The notes below the pieces were generated by a model. It was not told the DNA's origin, searched no databases, and saw only the letters and a program-made list of their open reading frames with translations. 64,000 nt of DNA from Armatimonadota bacterium (GTDB lineage Bacteria > Armatimonadota > Fimbriimonadia > Fimbriimonadales > Fimbriimonadaceae), in NCBI GenBank assembly GCA_025360125.1, contig JANYCU010000006.1:1-64000 (forward strand), in the 5' to 3' direction. Below, in pieces: positions 42,426 to 51,906 of the stretch. A program made the position numbers and the translations under genes. Each line of letters starts with the position of its first letter. Position 1 is the stretch's first letter.

Positions 42426-43802
42426 ATGGCTAAAGCACCTGTACCAAAGAAAAATATGACGTTCATCTGGATTATCTGGATGTTGTCATTTGTCTGGATC
42501 TTCTCGACGATGAACAATCAGAAGAAGGATCCACCGCAACCAACCCAGAACATCCTTGACCTTTTGAAAAAGGATAACAAAGAGCTTCTTGATGTTTCAG
42601 CTGCTCAACACTTTAACACGTATAAAAACCAGCTTGACGAAGAGGTCAAAACCAAGAAGCTGTCGGAGCATGACGCAGACGTCAAGAAATTCGAGGGTGC
42701 CGTCTTGGTTGCCAATACCCAGCTTCGAGCGGGGATCATTCGGAACGAGACCCCCCGAGTTCGTTTGGGCTACCAAACCCTCTGGACGTTCCAAAAGAAA
42801 TTTCGAGATACTGCCGATTGGAAGGACAAGGCAGTTGACACCGCTCCAGACTCGCGAACACCTGAAGTCCTAACCTCTACTTCTGGCCAAAAACTATTTG
42901 ACGGTGTGAGCGAAATTCTGAGCGCTCGAAACAAAAAAGAAATTATTTGGGGATTCATTCCCGGTGGCTACAATGCTATCGATTCTCTTATCGCTTTGAC
43001 GGGCCGAAACGCAGGATTTAGCTACTGGTTTGGCGCGTTGCTTTTGGCTTTTGTTGTCCGATTAGTCGTCTTCCCGTTCACTCAAAAGACAATCATGCAC
43101 TCGCGACAAATGTCGCAACTTAGCCCCTTGATGACGAAGATCAAGGAAGAGTTCAAAGATGATCCGCAAGAGATGAATAAGCGGGTAATGGCGCTTTATA
43201 AGGAATATGGCTTGAATCCGGCCGCTGGCTGCGCCCCGGCATTCGTTCAAATGCCGCTGTTCCTCACGGTTTACCAGTGCATGCTGTTGTACCAATTCGA
43301 ATTCCAAAAGGGCCATTTCCTTTGGATCAACGAATCGATCAGCAAGGCCACCGGCTTCACTGCCCCGAACCTTGGCACCCAAGACAACATTCTCATCGTC
43401 CTCTACGGCATCAGCATGATCATCTCCCAGATGCTGACCCCGGTCAGTGACCCAAGTCAGAAGAAGCAGATGCGCCTAATGGGCATCGGCATTTCCTGTC
43501 TCTTTACATTTTTCATGTTCACCGGAGCATTTCCGGTCGTGAGTGGCTTCGTCCTTTACTGGACGTTTACCAATATCTTTGCGACAGCGCAGTCGCTCAG
43601 AGCCTACCGCTTACCACTCGTGCCGTTGCAAAAAGTGAACACGAAGGACGGAGGAGTCTATCCCCAAGACCCAACAGACATGTTTCCATGGATGAAGAAG
43701 GTCGCTGGTAAAGATAAACCCACTCCGCCAACTAAGGGCAAGTCAAACGTAGATCCGTCAAAGAAGACAGGCAAGCCCCAACAACACAAACCAAAAAAGT
43801 AA
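42426..43802 (+). CDS. yidC: Membrane protein insertase YidC
   Basis: 458 residues. An N-terminal transmembrane anchor (FIWIIWMLSFVWIFSTM) is followed by a periplasmic segment (about residues 40-190) smaller than in E. coli. The conserved insertase domain starts near 195 (GFSYWFGALLLAFVVRLVVF), with RQMSQLSPLMTKIKEEFKDD, LNPAAGCAPAFVQMPLF and a last helix pair (GFVLYWTFTNIFATAQSL). The basic tail (KKTGKPQQHKPKK) can contact the ribosome. It is fourth in the rpmH operon. Confidence 0.96.
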   Translation: MAKAPVPKKNMTFIWIIWMLSFVWIFSTMNNQKKDPPQPTQNILDLLKKDNKELLDVSAAQHFNTYKNQLDEEVKTKKLSEHDADVKKFEGAVLVANTQLRAGIIRNETPRVRLGYQTLWTFQKKFRDTADWKDKAVDTAPDSRTPEVLTSTSGQKLFDGVSEILSARNKKEIIWGFIPGGYNAIDSLIALTGRNAGFSYWFGALLLAFVVRLVVFPFTQKTIMHSRQMSQLSPLMTKIKEEFKDDPQEMNKRVMALYKEYGLNPAAGCAPAFVQMPLFLTVYQCMLLYQFEFQKGHFLWINESISKATGFTAPNLGTQDNILIVLYGISMIISQMLTPVSDPSQKKQMRLMGIGISCLFTFFMFTGAFPVVSGFVLYWTFTNIFATAQSLRAYRLPLVPLQKVNTKDGGVYPQDPTDMFPWMKKVAGKDKPTPPTKGKSNVDPSKKTGKPQQHKPKK

Positions 43803-43813
43803 GGTTATAAAAA

Positions 43814-44764
43814 ATGCAAACGATTGAATTAACCGTCAAAAATCTGGACGATGCCGCCGCTACCGCTGCCGAACAACTCGGGGTTAGCCCAGATCAAGTC
43901 AAAATCACTGTCCTCGAAGAGTCTAAAAAGCTCTTCGGCAAAGTCACGTATAAGGTGAAGGCTGAGACCAAAGTAGCGCCTAAATCAGCGGCTAAGGCTG
44001 TTGTCGAAGCCCCTGCTCCTGTGGTTGCAAAGGCAGAACCTGCCCCTGCGGCACCGGTCGCAGCAAGCACTGATGCTCCTCGCAAAAAGCTTGGTGCCAA
44101 GAAAGAAGCTCCCGCCCCGGCCGCCGCTGCTCCAGTTGAAGCCGCTGCCCCAGCCGAAGCTGCCGCTCCAGCCGAAGCTGCACCGAAAGCCAAAACTTCA
44201 CGAGTCGGCGCAAAGGCGAAGGCCGCTACGCCAGTCGAAGCCGCCGCCGAAGCACCAGCTGAAGCCCCTGCATCTCGCGAAGAAGATTCTGGTCCAGAAG
44301 TTGTTGCAACCAAGGAAGATGCCGCCAAGCTGGAAGGCATCCTCAAAACCCTCGCTCATAAGTCAGGACTTGAAGCCGAGATCGTCGTTGGCGAGCTCCA
44401 AGGCAAGTACATCAACCTTTCGATCGACGGAAAAGAAGCTGGCTTCTTGGTCGGTAAGAACGGCGAAGTCTTGAACTCTCTCCAATATTTGATCAACCTC
44501 GTTGCCAAGCAACAGTTGGCCAACGGAGTCCGAGTGACCCTCGACGGTAACGACTACCGAAAGAAGCGTGCTGAAGCATTGACCAACTTGGCATCGAAAA
44601 TCGCCGAGAAGGTCCGAGAGCGGGGCGAAGAAGCCGTTCTCGAAGCGCTTCCTGCATTCGAGCGACGAGTAATTCATAAGGCTCTCCAAGAAATTGAAGG
44701 CGTCACCACTTACAGCGAAGGCGAAGAGCCAGATCGACGAGTCGTTATCGCTCCGATCGACTAA
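43814..44764 (+). CDS. khpB: Jag/KhpB RNA-binding protein
   Basis: 316 residues. An N-terminal Jag domain (residues 1-55, with KITVLEESKKLFGKVTYKVK) is followed by a long Ala/Pro/Glu/Lys linker (about 55-160) much larger than in Bacillus, a KH domain (about 185-245, with INLSIDGKEAGFLVGKNGEV) and a C-terminal R3H domain (NDYRKKRAEALTNLASK, then FERRVIHKALQEIEGVTTYS). KhpB partners with KhpA in RNA binding and cell-wall control. It is the last gene of the rpmH-yidC block. Confidence 0.95.
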   Translation: MQTIELTVKNLDDAAATAAEQLGVSPDQVKITVLEESKKLFGKVTYKVKAETKVAPKSAAKAVVEAPAPVVAKAEPAPAAPVAASTDAPRKKLGAKKEAPAPAAAAPVEAAAPAEAAAPAEAAPKAKTSRVGAKAKAATPVEAAAEAPAEAPASREEDSGPEVVATKEDAAKLEGILKTLAHKSGLEAEIVVGELQGKYINLSIDGKEAGFLVGKNGEVLNSLQYLINLVAKQQLANGVRVTLDGNDYRKKRAEALTNLASKIAEKVRERGEEAVLEALPAFERRVIHKALQEIEGVTTYSEGEEPDRRVVIAPID

Positions 44765-44773
44765 TCCAAAACT

Positions 44774-44807
44774 CCCCTTCTCCTATCTCTTTGGATGGGA
44801 GAAGGGG
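44774..44807 (+). terminator. First hairpin after khpB
   Basis: CCCCTTCTCC (44774-44783) pairs with GGAGAAGGGG (44798-44807), 10 bases after the stop. It has no T-tract and precedes the stronger terminator at 44841. Confidence 0.5.
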
Positions 44808-44840
44808 CAAGGGGATGAGGGCAAAAACGCCCGCATTTGA

Positions 44841-44871
44841 AAAGCCTCGTGTAACCGCACGGGGCTTTTTT
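44841..44871 (+). terminator. Rho-independent terminator of the rpmH-khpB operon
   Basis: AAAGCCTCGTG pairs with CACGGGGCTTT around TAACCG, followed by further T residues (44865-44871). Confidence 0.9.
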
Positions 44872-44897
44872 GTGGGGATCTGAGGTTAAGTGACGAG

Positions 44898-45467
44898 TTA
44901 AGCAGACAAAGCCTTAATGGATCTTCCCCGCATCGACTTATTGTTATGGGTAAGTTCGTGACGAAGTTTGAGTGCGATGCGGTGGATACGTGAACGAAGC
45001 GTGCCGATTCGAATGCCATATTCCCGGCTTACTTCCATTTGGTCGAGTCGCTCGATATAAATCTTTCGAATCAACTCTCGGGAGTCGGCATCAAGGGTAG
45101 CAAGCGCGGAGAGAAGCTCCGGCGAAATTGCTTCACCAAGCACGATTTCTTCGGGGGTCTTGCGCGAATCGGCATGGTCTTCAATCGACGAATCAATGCC
45201 AAGATTAGTCTCACTGACCTCTTGGATTCTTCGGCTCCTCATCCGTTTGCGATCCAAGAACGTGTGGTACACGATCTTCATCAGCCAATTATCCGTGCGC
45301 CGTGCATCATCGCATTTCTCAAACGATCGATATGCTTTGAGAAATGCTTCTTGTGTCACATCTTCAGCCTCATCTCTGTTTCTGCACAAACGTGCCGCAA
45401 AGTTCGCCATTTTCGGGAACATCTCACGGTACATCCTTTCGAATTCTTGATTTTTGCTTTGTGTCAT
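44898..45467 (-). CDS. ECF-type sigma factor
   Basis: 189 residues from ATG 45467 with a strong AAGGAGAAGG ribosome site. Region 2 has MANFAARLCRNRDEAEDVTQ and AFLKAYRSFEK...NWLMKIVYHTFLDRKR. Region 4 has LIRKIYIERLDQMEVSREYG and GTLRSRIHRIALKLR. Unlike the pair at 12-15 kb, no membrane partner gene follows; the gene ends facing khpB. It has a 380-base upstream region with several hairpins. Confidence 0.9.
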   Translation of the reverse strand: MTQSKNQEFERMYREMFPKMANFAARLCRNRDEAEDVTQEAFLKAYRSFEKCDDARRTDNWLMKIVYHTFLDRKRMRSRRIQEVSETNLGIDSSIEDHADSRKTPEEIVLGEAISPELLSALATLDADSRELIRKIYIERLDQMEVSREYGIRIGTLRSRIHRIALKLRHELTHNNKSMRGRSIKALSA

Positions 45468-45850
45468 TTCCTTCTCCTTTGTCTCAAAATGTCTGTCTGC
45501 TAAGTCAAAGTTGGAGTTTCTTGCGATTCCCCACGGTCTTTAATCCAGCAATCAATTGAACGAATATGATTTCTTGTAGTTGAGATCGGGGGACTTCGAT
45601 GTCCACGTAGCTAAATTGCCGACAAGTAAGCAGGATTCACTCGTTTGACCGAATCCTTTACCGCCGGCGATACAGGCCTTTTTACCTGTAAGGAAAAAGA
45701 CTCCGATTTGTGCTGGGGAAATACGCACTCCAGCGCAAATGAGACTAAAGACCCAGTTTAAACTGAGTTCCTGCGTTTGCATGCGTCACCAGCGACGGGA
45801 ATACCGCAGTAGGGACTGGATTCGACCCCTTCCTGGCATTTAGCGAAAGA
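45468..45850 (-). other. Hairpin-rich region upstream of the ECF sigma gene
   Basis: No convincing gene (a 76-codon minus-strand frame at 45552-45782 has no ribosome site or protein-like pattern). Hairpins visible in order on the plus strand: GGATTC/GAATCC (45633-45656), TACAGG/CCTGTA (45671-45690), an 11-bp stem ATTTGTGCTGG/CCAGCGCAAAT (45706-45740) and the palindrome CAGTTTAAACTG (45754-45765). CTTTTT/AAAAAG around 45678-45699 would compete with the second. It could be a structured leader or a small RNA; it matches no riboswitch core I know. Confidence 0.4.
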
Positions 45851-47359
45851 TTACTTAACCGGAACCATTCGTACGATTCGATCGGGCTCGTTGAGGGTTA
45901 TGTAGAGATATCCATCGGGGCCAAAAGCCAAGTCACGGACTCGACCAAGTCCCCACGAAAGGGTTTCCTTTTCAATGATAGTTTCGCCATTAACTCGGAC
46001 TCGATCGACGTTCCTGCCCGCCAATCCTCCAGCGATGAGATCACCCTTCCACAGCGGAAACACTTTGGAGTTTGCAATCTTTAAACCAGAAGTGGCACAC
46101 GAAGGCAACCAACGCAGAATTGGCATTTTGAAATGTTGATCGTCGGTCGGCCATGGCACGGATAGGGACGAATCGTTATAGTTGATGCCAAAGGTGATGA
46201 CTGGCCAGCCATAATTCGACCCCTTCACAATGTGATTGAGTTCGTCGCCACCGCGAGGAGCGTGCTCCGTATCCCAGATTTCGCCATTATTGTCCATCGT
46301 GATTCCCTGAGGGTTCCGATGTCCGTATGACCAAATTCCCGGAAGGGCCCCTGGCGTATTGACGAATGGATTATCCGACGGAACGGTCCCGTCTTCGTTC
46401 AGTCGCCAGACCTTCCCGTTTGGCTTATCCAGGCGTTGGGCTAACGGGCCGTTGCCGCGCTCTCCCGTTGAAAAGAAAATGTGTCCTTTATGGTCGAAAA
46501 CAATTTTCCCCCCAAAGTGGATTTCGGAGCCGTTATAGTTCTCCTCTGGCATCTTAAAGATGTCTTGCTGATCGGTCCAGGTAATTTTGGATCCTTCAAA
46601 TTTCAACTTGCCGCGTACATACCGAGTAAAGGCCTGACGTTTTGCATCGCTTTTCGGGTCCGCGATCGACAGGTATATCCAGCCATTGATTTTATATTCA
46701 GGGTGAACGGCGACTTCCATCAGTCCGCCTTGTCCAAGCTCGGTTGACTCAGGCAATCCTTCGACTTGGCCGATCAGTTTGCCCTTCACGACAACACCCA
46801 TGATGCCTGGCCGGTAGTTCACGAGCATTTTTCCGTCGGGTAGCCAATCGATGCACCAGGGAGTCTTGAGGGATTTGTCTTCCTTGAGGACGGTTTCAAC
46901 TCGATATTTGTAGTATTTCGTTGAGTAAACATCTGCCACTGGCTTTGGTGCCGTCTCCGAACGAAGAGTCTTGTTTTGAAGCTCGCGGATATGGACGATC
47001 AGGGCCCAGATTTCTTCGTCCGACATCGTTTCGCCATATGCTTCCATTCCCGCATCCGGTACTCCGTTCCGCGTCGCGTCAAAAAAGGGTCGGTCCCATT
47101 TCTGATCAAACTTGTCGACGGTGAGCAAAGACTTTGTCCCGCCTCCTCCGCCTTGGGCATTATCCCCGTGACACTTCGCACAGGTGTCGTTATAGAGTTG
47201 AGACACGCTTCCGCCCACCCGCTTCACTTTTGTATTGCGTTGAAACCCTTGGGTTTGCTGCACTCTTGCCCCAACGAAAGCGGAGCAAGCAAAAACGGTT
47301 GCGACGCCAAGAATAATGGCGTTGGGTCGAATAATTGGTGTTTGTTTACGGTGGCTCAT
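45851..47359 (-). CDS. PQQ-type soluble sugar dehydrogenase fused to cytochrome c
   Basis: 502 residues. An N-terminal signal anchor (IILGVATVFACSAFVGARV) is followed by a cytochrome c domain (about residues 50-130) with the haem motif CAKCH and an axial Met in DAGMEAYGETMSDEE. A GSDH/six-bladed propeller follows (about 150-502): TPWCIDWLPDGKMLVNYRPG, GGKIVFDHKGHIFFSTGERG, GIWSYGHRNPQGIT and GLGRVRDLAFGPDGYLYITL. Such enzymes oxidise aldoses outside the membrane and pass electrons through the haem. It overlaps the upstream VPS10-like gene by 4 bases (ATGA), so both are in one operon. Confidence 0.88.
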   Translation of the reverse strand: MSHRKQTPIIRPNAIILGVATVFACSAFVGARVQQTQGFQRNTKVKRVGGSVSQLYNDTCAKCHGDNAQGGGGGTKSLLTVDKFDQKWDRPFFDATRNGVPDAGMEAYGETMSDEEIWALIVHIRELQNKTLRSETAPKPVADVYSTKYYKYRVETVLKEDKSLKTPWCIDWLPDGKMLVNYRPGIMGVVVKGKLIGQVEGLPESTELGQGGLMEVAVHPEYKINGWIYLSIADPKSDAKRQAFTRYVRGKLKFEGSKITWTDQQDIFKMPEENYNGSEIHFGGKIVFDHKGHIFFSTGERGNGPLAQRLDKPNGKVWRLNEDGTVPSDNPFVNTPGALPGIWSYGHRNPQGITMDNNGEIWDTEHAPRGGDELNHIVKGSNYGWPVITFGINYNDSSLSVPWPTDDQHFKMPILRWLPSCATSGLKIANSKVFPLWKGDLIAGGLAGRNVDRVRVNGETIIEKETLSWGLGRVRDLAFGPDGYLYITLNEPDRIVRMVPVK

Positions 47360-50301
47360 TTTGTTGGGGGGATCAGCTTATCTAACTTGGTCAATTGAAT
47401 ATCCAGTTGCTTGGCAAGCATGTTGAACACTTCGTACGACTGCTTAGTGGGTCGATAGTCGCCGCCAGACACATTGCCCAAGACGCCAGCGAGTTTGTCA
47501 TTCAGGCGAATCGGATAGTTGAGCGGGTCTTGACCACTCTTGTTCTTGGTCTGATAGATTGCTTCTTCGACCTCGGTGATGCCTTTGAGCCACGCTGCGT
47601 CCGCAGTAGCACCCTGAGCTTCCCGGGCTTTCTTGATCTTCGCGAGGGCGGCATGGGCATGGTTGAGTTTGTCCACAATCTGCATTTGGAATCGGAATTT
47701 TTCTTGCAGATCAGCGTCCGTTGCCGGAGTACGAGGGTCTTTGAGCCAACGGAATGTCGTGGACTGTTTTTGACCGTCTACGGTCATCGTAAGCTTATAT
47801 TCACCCGGTGCCGCCGCAATGGTGCCGCCTCGGCCAGCCCAAAGGATCATTCCCGGCACCGTATTAAACGACGGATATCGGATAAATGTGCTCGTCTGGT
47901 GAGGTCCTTTCTCAGTTGAACCAGACACGGTTTGAACGACCTTACCAGCCATATCAGCTATTTCAAGTTTTACGTCCTTGGCTTCGCTCGGCAAGAAATA
48001 ATTGATCATGATTCCGCCACTAGGGTTTGGCGCAACGTTGTGCCCCCCTTGCCCAAAGAAGCTGACCGGAATCGCATCCTTCGGTTTGAATAGACGTAAT
48101 CCACTGCGAGAATCTGCGGCGATCTGCTGCAAGACCGAAACATCGTCCAATATCCAAAATCCCCGGCCATGGGTTGCAATTACCAAGTCATTGTCCTTCC
48201 AGGCAATGTCGTGTACGGGCGTGAGGGGAAGGTTGTTTTGCAGACTCTGCCACTGCTTACCGCCGTTAAAGCTCACAAACAATCCGATCTCGGTTCCGGC
48301 ATACAGAAGACCCGGCTGCTTCTGATCTTCACGGACAACGCGTAGGAACGCGTTTCTCGAAATCCCGTTCACGATGGCCGTCCACGTCTTGCCAAAATCA
48401 GTCGTCTTGTAGGCATAGGGGGTGTCGTCGTCGTTCAGGTGATTATCGACCGCCGCATAAGCCGTGCCTGCATCAAAGGGTGATGCCTCAAGCATGCTGA
48501 CTTTAGCAAATTTGGGCATGCCTGCTGGAGTAACGTTTGTCCACGACTTTCCGCCGTCCTGGGTGACGTTGATGAGTCCGTCGTCGCTTCCCGCCCAGAG
48601 AACGCCTTTCTTTTTGGGCGATTCGGCCAGGGTAAAGACCGTGCCGATGTACTCAATACTCGTGTTGTCCTTGGTAATCGGTCCGCCAGAAGACCCCTGC
48701 ATAGACTTGTCGTTTCGGGTCAGGTCTGGGCTTATTTTGCGCCAGCTTTGCCCCATATCGGCGGTCGCAAAAACATATTGGCTACATGTGTAAAGCAGGT
48801 TTGGGTTGTGCGGTGAGAAGACAATAGGGAATGTCCATTGGAATCGCTCGGCTAAGTCTTCGGCCCCGTGCCCCATCGGGTTATCCGGCCAAGGATCAAC
48901 TGCCCTCGATGTCTTGGTTCGGTGATTGAACCACGAGAGGTCACCGCCGTAGCTTCCGCCAAAGACGATTTCAGGTTGATCCGGCTTTGCTGCAATATAA
49001 CCACTTTCGCCACCTGCAGTGCCCGTCCAATCATCTTTGCCGATGCCTGCGCCAAATGTTCGGCTCGGAATCCGTAGCGAACTGTTGTCTTGCTGAGCAC
49101 CTAGGATGTTGTAAGGAAAATCGTTGTCAGTAGTGACGTGATAGATTTGCGCCGTCGGCATTTCAAGCGTACTGAACGTTCGTCCACCGTCGGTCGTGAT
49201 ACACGCTCCGCCGTCGTTGGCCTGAATCATTCGCTTAGGGTCGTCGGGTGAAATCCAGAGGTCGTGATTGTCGCCGTGAGGTGGTCCAATTCCGCCGAAT
49301 GTCTTGCCACCGTTGGTGGATTTGCCCCACCCAACGTTCAGCACATGAACTGTATCTTTGTCTTTTGTGTCGGCAAAAATTCGGGTGTAATACCAGGCTC
49401 GTTGACGCCAATTTCGGTCTTCGTTGGTTTTTTTCCAGGTTGCTCCCGCATCGTCGGAGAGAAAGATTCCCCCTTCCGTTGACTCAACGTTTGCCCAGAA
49501 GCGATTTGGGTCAACCGGAGAGATGGAAACTCCAATTTTGCCGAGGGTTCCGCTTGGCAATCCCGGGTTATGTCCGATGTTCTTCCAAGTTTCCCCTCCA
49601 TCATCTGACTTAAAAATGGTGCTGTTGGGGCCACCAGAGTTCATGGTATATGGCGTGCGCCAAGCATCCCAGATTGTGGCGAGCAGCACGTCCGGATTTT
49701 GGGTGCTGACCGCAATATCGGCGGCCCCGGCTTGGTTGGTGGCAAAGAGAACCTTCTTCCACGTTGCGCCCCCGTCTGTTGATTTATAGATTCCCCGCTC
49801 GTCGTTTTTTCCGTAAACGTGGCCAAGTGCTGCGACCCAAACAATGTCCGGATTGGTCGGGTGAACGACAATATGGGAGATGGTTTGCGTAGCCTCAAGC
49901 CCGATGTTCTTCCAGGTTGTTCCCCCGTCTGTGGATTTGTAGATTCCGTCCCCGTGCGAAATGTTGCCCCGAATGTCTCGCTCGCCCGTCCCCGCGTAGA
50001 CCACATCAGGATTGGATGGTGCGGTCGTGATCGCTCCGACCGAGCTCGAACCTAAGAATCCATCGCCGACAGGAGCCCAGTTGACGCCGCCATCGATCGT
50101 TTTCCAGATTCCGCCTCCGGTTGCCCCGAAAAAGTATTCCTTTGGGCGTTGAGCAGAACCAGTAACGGCAAGTGATCTACCGCCCCGAAACGGCCCGACA
50201 AAACGCCATTGCATGGACTTGTAAAACTCGGAAGATTGCCCGAGCGACATGGCTGCGGCCAGCAGCAACGAGCCAAGCGTAAAAAATTTACGGAATTGCA
50301 T
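47356..50301 (-). CDS. Secreted VPS10/BNR-repeat beta-propeller protein
   Basis: 981 residues with a signal peptide (MQFRKFFTLGSLLLAAAMSL). Many Asp-box motifs recur: KTIDGGVNW, KSTDGGTTW, KSTDGGATW, KSDDGGETW, LSDDAGATW, VTQDGGKSW, KTTDFGKTW, as in the ten-bladed sortilin/VPS10 propeller. The first about 720 residues are propeller, ending at HGRGFWILDD; the last about 250 form an Ig-like domain (GEYKLTMTVDG) plus a helical tail (KLNHAHAALAKIKKAREAQG). Bacterial relatives are secreted with no proven catalysis; ligand binding is likely. It is the first gene of a two-gene operon with the PQQ dehydrogenase. Confidence 0.85.
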   Translation of the reverse strand: MQFRKFFTLGSLLLAAAMSLGQSSEFYKSMQWRFVGPFRGGRSLAVTGSAQRPKEYFFGATGGGIWKTIDGGVNWAPVGDGFLGSSSVGAITTAPSNPDVVYAGTGERDIRGNISHGDGIYKSTDGGTTWKNIGLEATQTISHIVVHPTNPDIVWVAALGHVYGKNDERGIYKSTDGGATWKKVLFATNQAGAADIAVSTQNPDVLLATIWDAWRTPYTMNSGGPNSTIFKSDDGGETWKNIGHNPGLPSGTLGKIGVSISPVDPNRFWANVESTEGGIFLSDDAGATWKKTNEDRNWRQRAWYYTRIFADTKDKDTVHVLNVGWGKSTNGGKTFGGIGPPHGDNHDLWISPDDPKRMIQANDGGACITTDGGRTFSTLEMPTAQIYHVTTDNDFPYNILGAQQDNSSLRIPSRTFGAGIGKDDWTGTAGGESGYIAAKPDQPEIVFGGSYGGDLSWFNHRTKTSRAVDPWPDNPMGHGAEDLAERFQWTFPIVFSPHNPNLLYTCSQYVFATADMGQSWRKISPDLTRNDKSMQGSSGGPITKDNTSIEYIGTVFTLAESPKKKGVLWAGSDDGLINVTQDGGKSWTNVTPAGMPKFAKVSMLEASPFDAGTAYAAVDNHLNDDDTPYAYKTTDFGKTWTAIVNGISRNAFLRVVREDQKQPGLLYAGTEIGLFVSFNGGKQWQSLQNNLPLTPVHDIAWKDNDLVIATHGRGFWILDDVSVLQQIAADSRSGLRLFKPKDAIPVSFFGQGGHNVAPNPSGGIMINYFLPSEAKDVKLEIADMAGKVVQTVSGSTEKGPHQTSTFIRYPSFNTVPGMILWAGRGGTIAAAPGEYKLTMTVDGQKQSTTFRWLKDPRTPATDADLQEKFRFQMQIVDKLNHAHAALAKIKKAREAQGATADAAWLKGITEVEEAIYQTKNKSGQDPLNYPIRLNDKLAGVLGNVSGGDYRPTKQSYEVFNMLAKQLDIQLTKLDKLIPPTK

Positions 50302-50348
50302 GAATGTTGGGAGAATACCAACTTGGCCGGGGTGTAGAGTTCCCGTTT

Positions 50349-51116
50349 CTAGGGTGAACTTTGAACAGGGACCACTAAAGTAACTGGTTCTTTGCGCTTA
50401 GGAATCAGTTGATGAATGAGATAGGGTTCCATTCCGACCTTTTTGCCGACAAACGGTAAGGTCTCTCGCTGGATATTCTGTTTGCCAGGGACTAACAGAA
50501 TTCGGTTCGAAACCGTCTTCTTGTCGGGGGCAATAAGTTCGAGCCCATGCTGATGGACCGATCCGAGATCGAGGCATTCAACCTCCAGTTGCGGTGGAAC
50601 TGATTTTGGAATCTTTCGGAATGACACGGTGCCCGTGTTCATGTAGAGCCGCACGGCCCCGTTCGGCATCATTTCCCGTTCGGACTTGACGTCTTCGCGA
50701 TGGTAAACATGAATCGTGCCCGTTACCTTCACCTTCGAGCCAGCAGGAATATTCTCAATCGGCCAGTTTGCTTTTAAATCTTCGCCAAATGTCCAAGTAG
50801 AAGGTCCAGCCGAGATGATTTTGCCATTGGGAAGGATGAGCGAAAAAGTGCCTTCCATGCGAATAACCTCATCGTTGTGCATCGGGCCAGTGGCGAACAT
50901 CCGAGCAAATCCTTGCATCTTGCCTGTTTTGACGTTTTTGACGACCTTGGCTTCGGCCTTCATCGTGAATCCCGAAACCCGGGAAGTTTGTTCTTCAATG
51001 AGGGGTTGATTATATGGGTTTGAGGCGAAACCATTAGGTGTCCAAATACCAAGGCAGGTTGCGATGAGGGCCAACGCCGTAATGCCGATCCAGTAAATCT
51101 TAGGATTCACCTTCAT
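50349..51116 (-). CDS. Exported protein of unknown function
   Basis: 255 residues from ATG 51116 (an upstream TTG would add 13 residues). An N-terminal signal anchor (IYWIGITALALIATCLGIWT) precedes an exported beta-rich domain: TFSLILPNGKIISAGPSTWT and VKVTGTIHVYHRED suggest a carbohydrate-binding-like or immunoglobulin-like sandwich. Family not recognised. It starts 17 bases after the end of the YCII-type gene on the same strand and probably shares its transcript. Confidence 0.75.
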   Translation of the reverse strand: MKVNPKIYWIGITALALIATCLGIWTPNGFASNPYNQPLIEEQTSRVSGFTMKAEAKVVKNVKTGKMQGFARMFATGPMHNDEVIRMEGTFSLILPNGKIISAGPSTWTFGEDLKANWPIENIPAGSKVKVTGTIHVYHREDVKSEREMMPNGAVRLYMNTGTVSFRKIPKSVPPQLEVECLDLGSVHQHGLELIAPDKKTVSNRILLVPGKQNIQRETLPFVGKKVGMEPYLIHQLIPKRKEPVTLVVPVQSSP

Positions 51117-51132
51117 TGCTTCAAAAACTTTC

Positions 51133-51819
51133 TTACTTTGATTTGTATTGGACAACGGTGCCTTTTCCTGTGTACCACGGCATCAGCTTCAACTCGAGCC
51201 GCTTTGCTCGAATCAACGGATCAGGCGCGACTGCCCGCCGAACTTGCTTAATGTTTTTGGAGAAGAAAATGAAAATGCCTCTGCGGTCATCTTTAGCGTC
51301 AAATGGTCCGGCGGAGGCAAGAATGCCGTCCCTCGCCATTTTGCCAATGTTCGCGAGGTGCCCTTTTTGCATCTCTTCTAACTTGGTAGCAGAATATTGT
51401 GGCGCATTTTTGGGTCTTTGCAGAATCCCGAACCATATTTTCTCGAGGTCGTGAAATTTTGGGGCTTTGTGAAAAACGTTTTGGAAATACCAAGGAATAA
51501 CGTCCAGGGTTAATGCCCCGACTTGAACGTAGGGATCGTCACTGAGTAAGTCCTTGGCGGCTTTTTCGTCTTTGACATTCAGCAAAACGAGGCCAACATA
51601 ACTTTTGTCATCAATTGGCCCAGCGATGATGGCGGTTCCTTTTTCCCAAAGTCTTTTGAGTTTATCGACGTGGTCGGCTTGGATCATTTTCCCCTTTTCC
51701 TTCGAAATGGGGTGTTTCCCCGGTGCCACGCGAAAGAAAACCATCTGCATCGTCACCATGTCCGGCGGGGCCTGTTTGGTGGGAAAAACGGTGATTAGAC
51801 TAGCTAGTAAATCTAACAT
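51133..51819 (-). CDS. Protein with two YCII-related domains
   Basis: 228 residues from ATG 51819. The first copy runs MVFFRVAPGKHP...AGPIDDKSYVGLVLLNVKDE...DPYVQVGALTLDVIPWYFQN; the second runs KIWFGILQRPKN...ASAGPFDAKDDRRGIFIFFSK...DPLIRAKRLELKLMPWYTGK. Each keeps the His (QADHVDKL / GHLANIGK) and Asp (GPID / GPFD) of the dimeric ferredoxin-like YCII fold. Two domains in one chain form an internal dimer. The function of the family is largely unknown. Confidence 0.85.
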   Translation of the reverse strand: MLDLLASLITVFPTKQAPPDMVTMQMVFFRVAPGKHPISKEKGKMIQADHVDKLKRLWEKGTAIIAGPIDDKSYVGLVLLNVKDEKAAKDLLSDDPYVQVGALTLDVIPWYFQNVFHKAPKFHDLEKIWFGILQRPKNAPQYSATKLEEMQKGHLANIGKMARDGILASAGPFDAKDDRRGIFIFFSKNIKQVRRAVAPDPLIRAKRLELKLMPWYTGKGTVVQYKSK

Positions 51820-51906
51820 CAGTATTTGACCTAGATTTATGTTGACCCATCGGGGTTGCCATGAGCAATTCAATTTGAGGTTCCGAATTGAATTATCGAG
51901 GACAAA

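Noticed and set aside
45552-45782. 76-codon frame on the minus strand upstream of the sigma factor
   Set aside because: No ribosome site, no protein-like residue pattern, and it runs through several hairpins; better explained as non-coding.
45468-45850. tmRNA, RNase P RNA or a c-di-GMP riboswitch
   Set aside because: The diagnostic conserved words of these RNAs (for example the tag frame, GAGGAAAGTCC, or the GEMM core) are absent.
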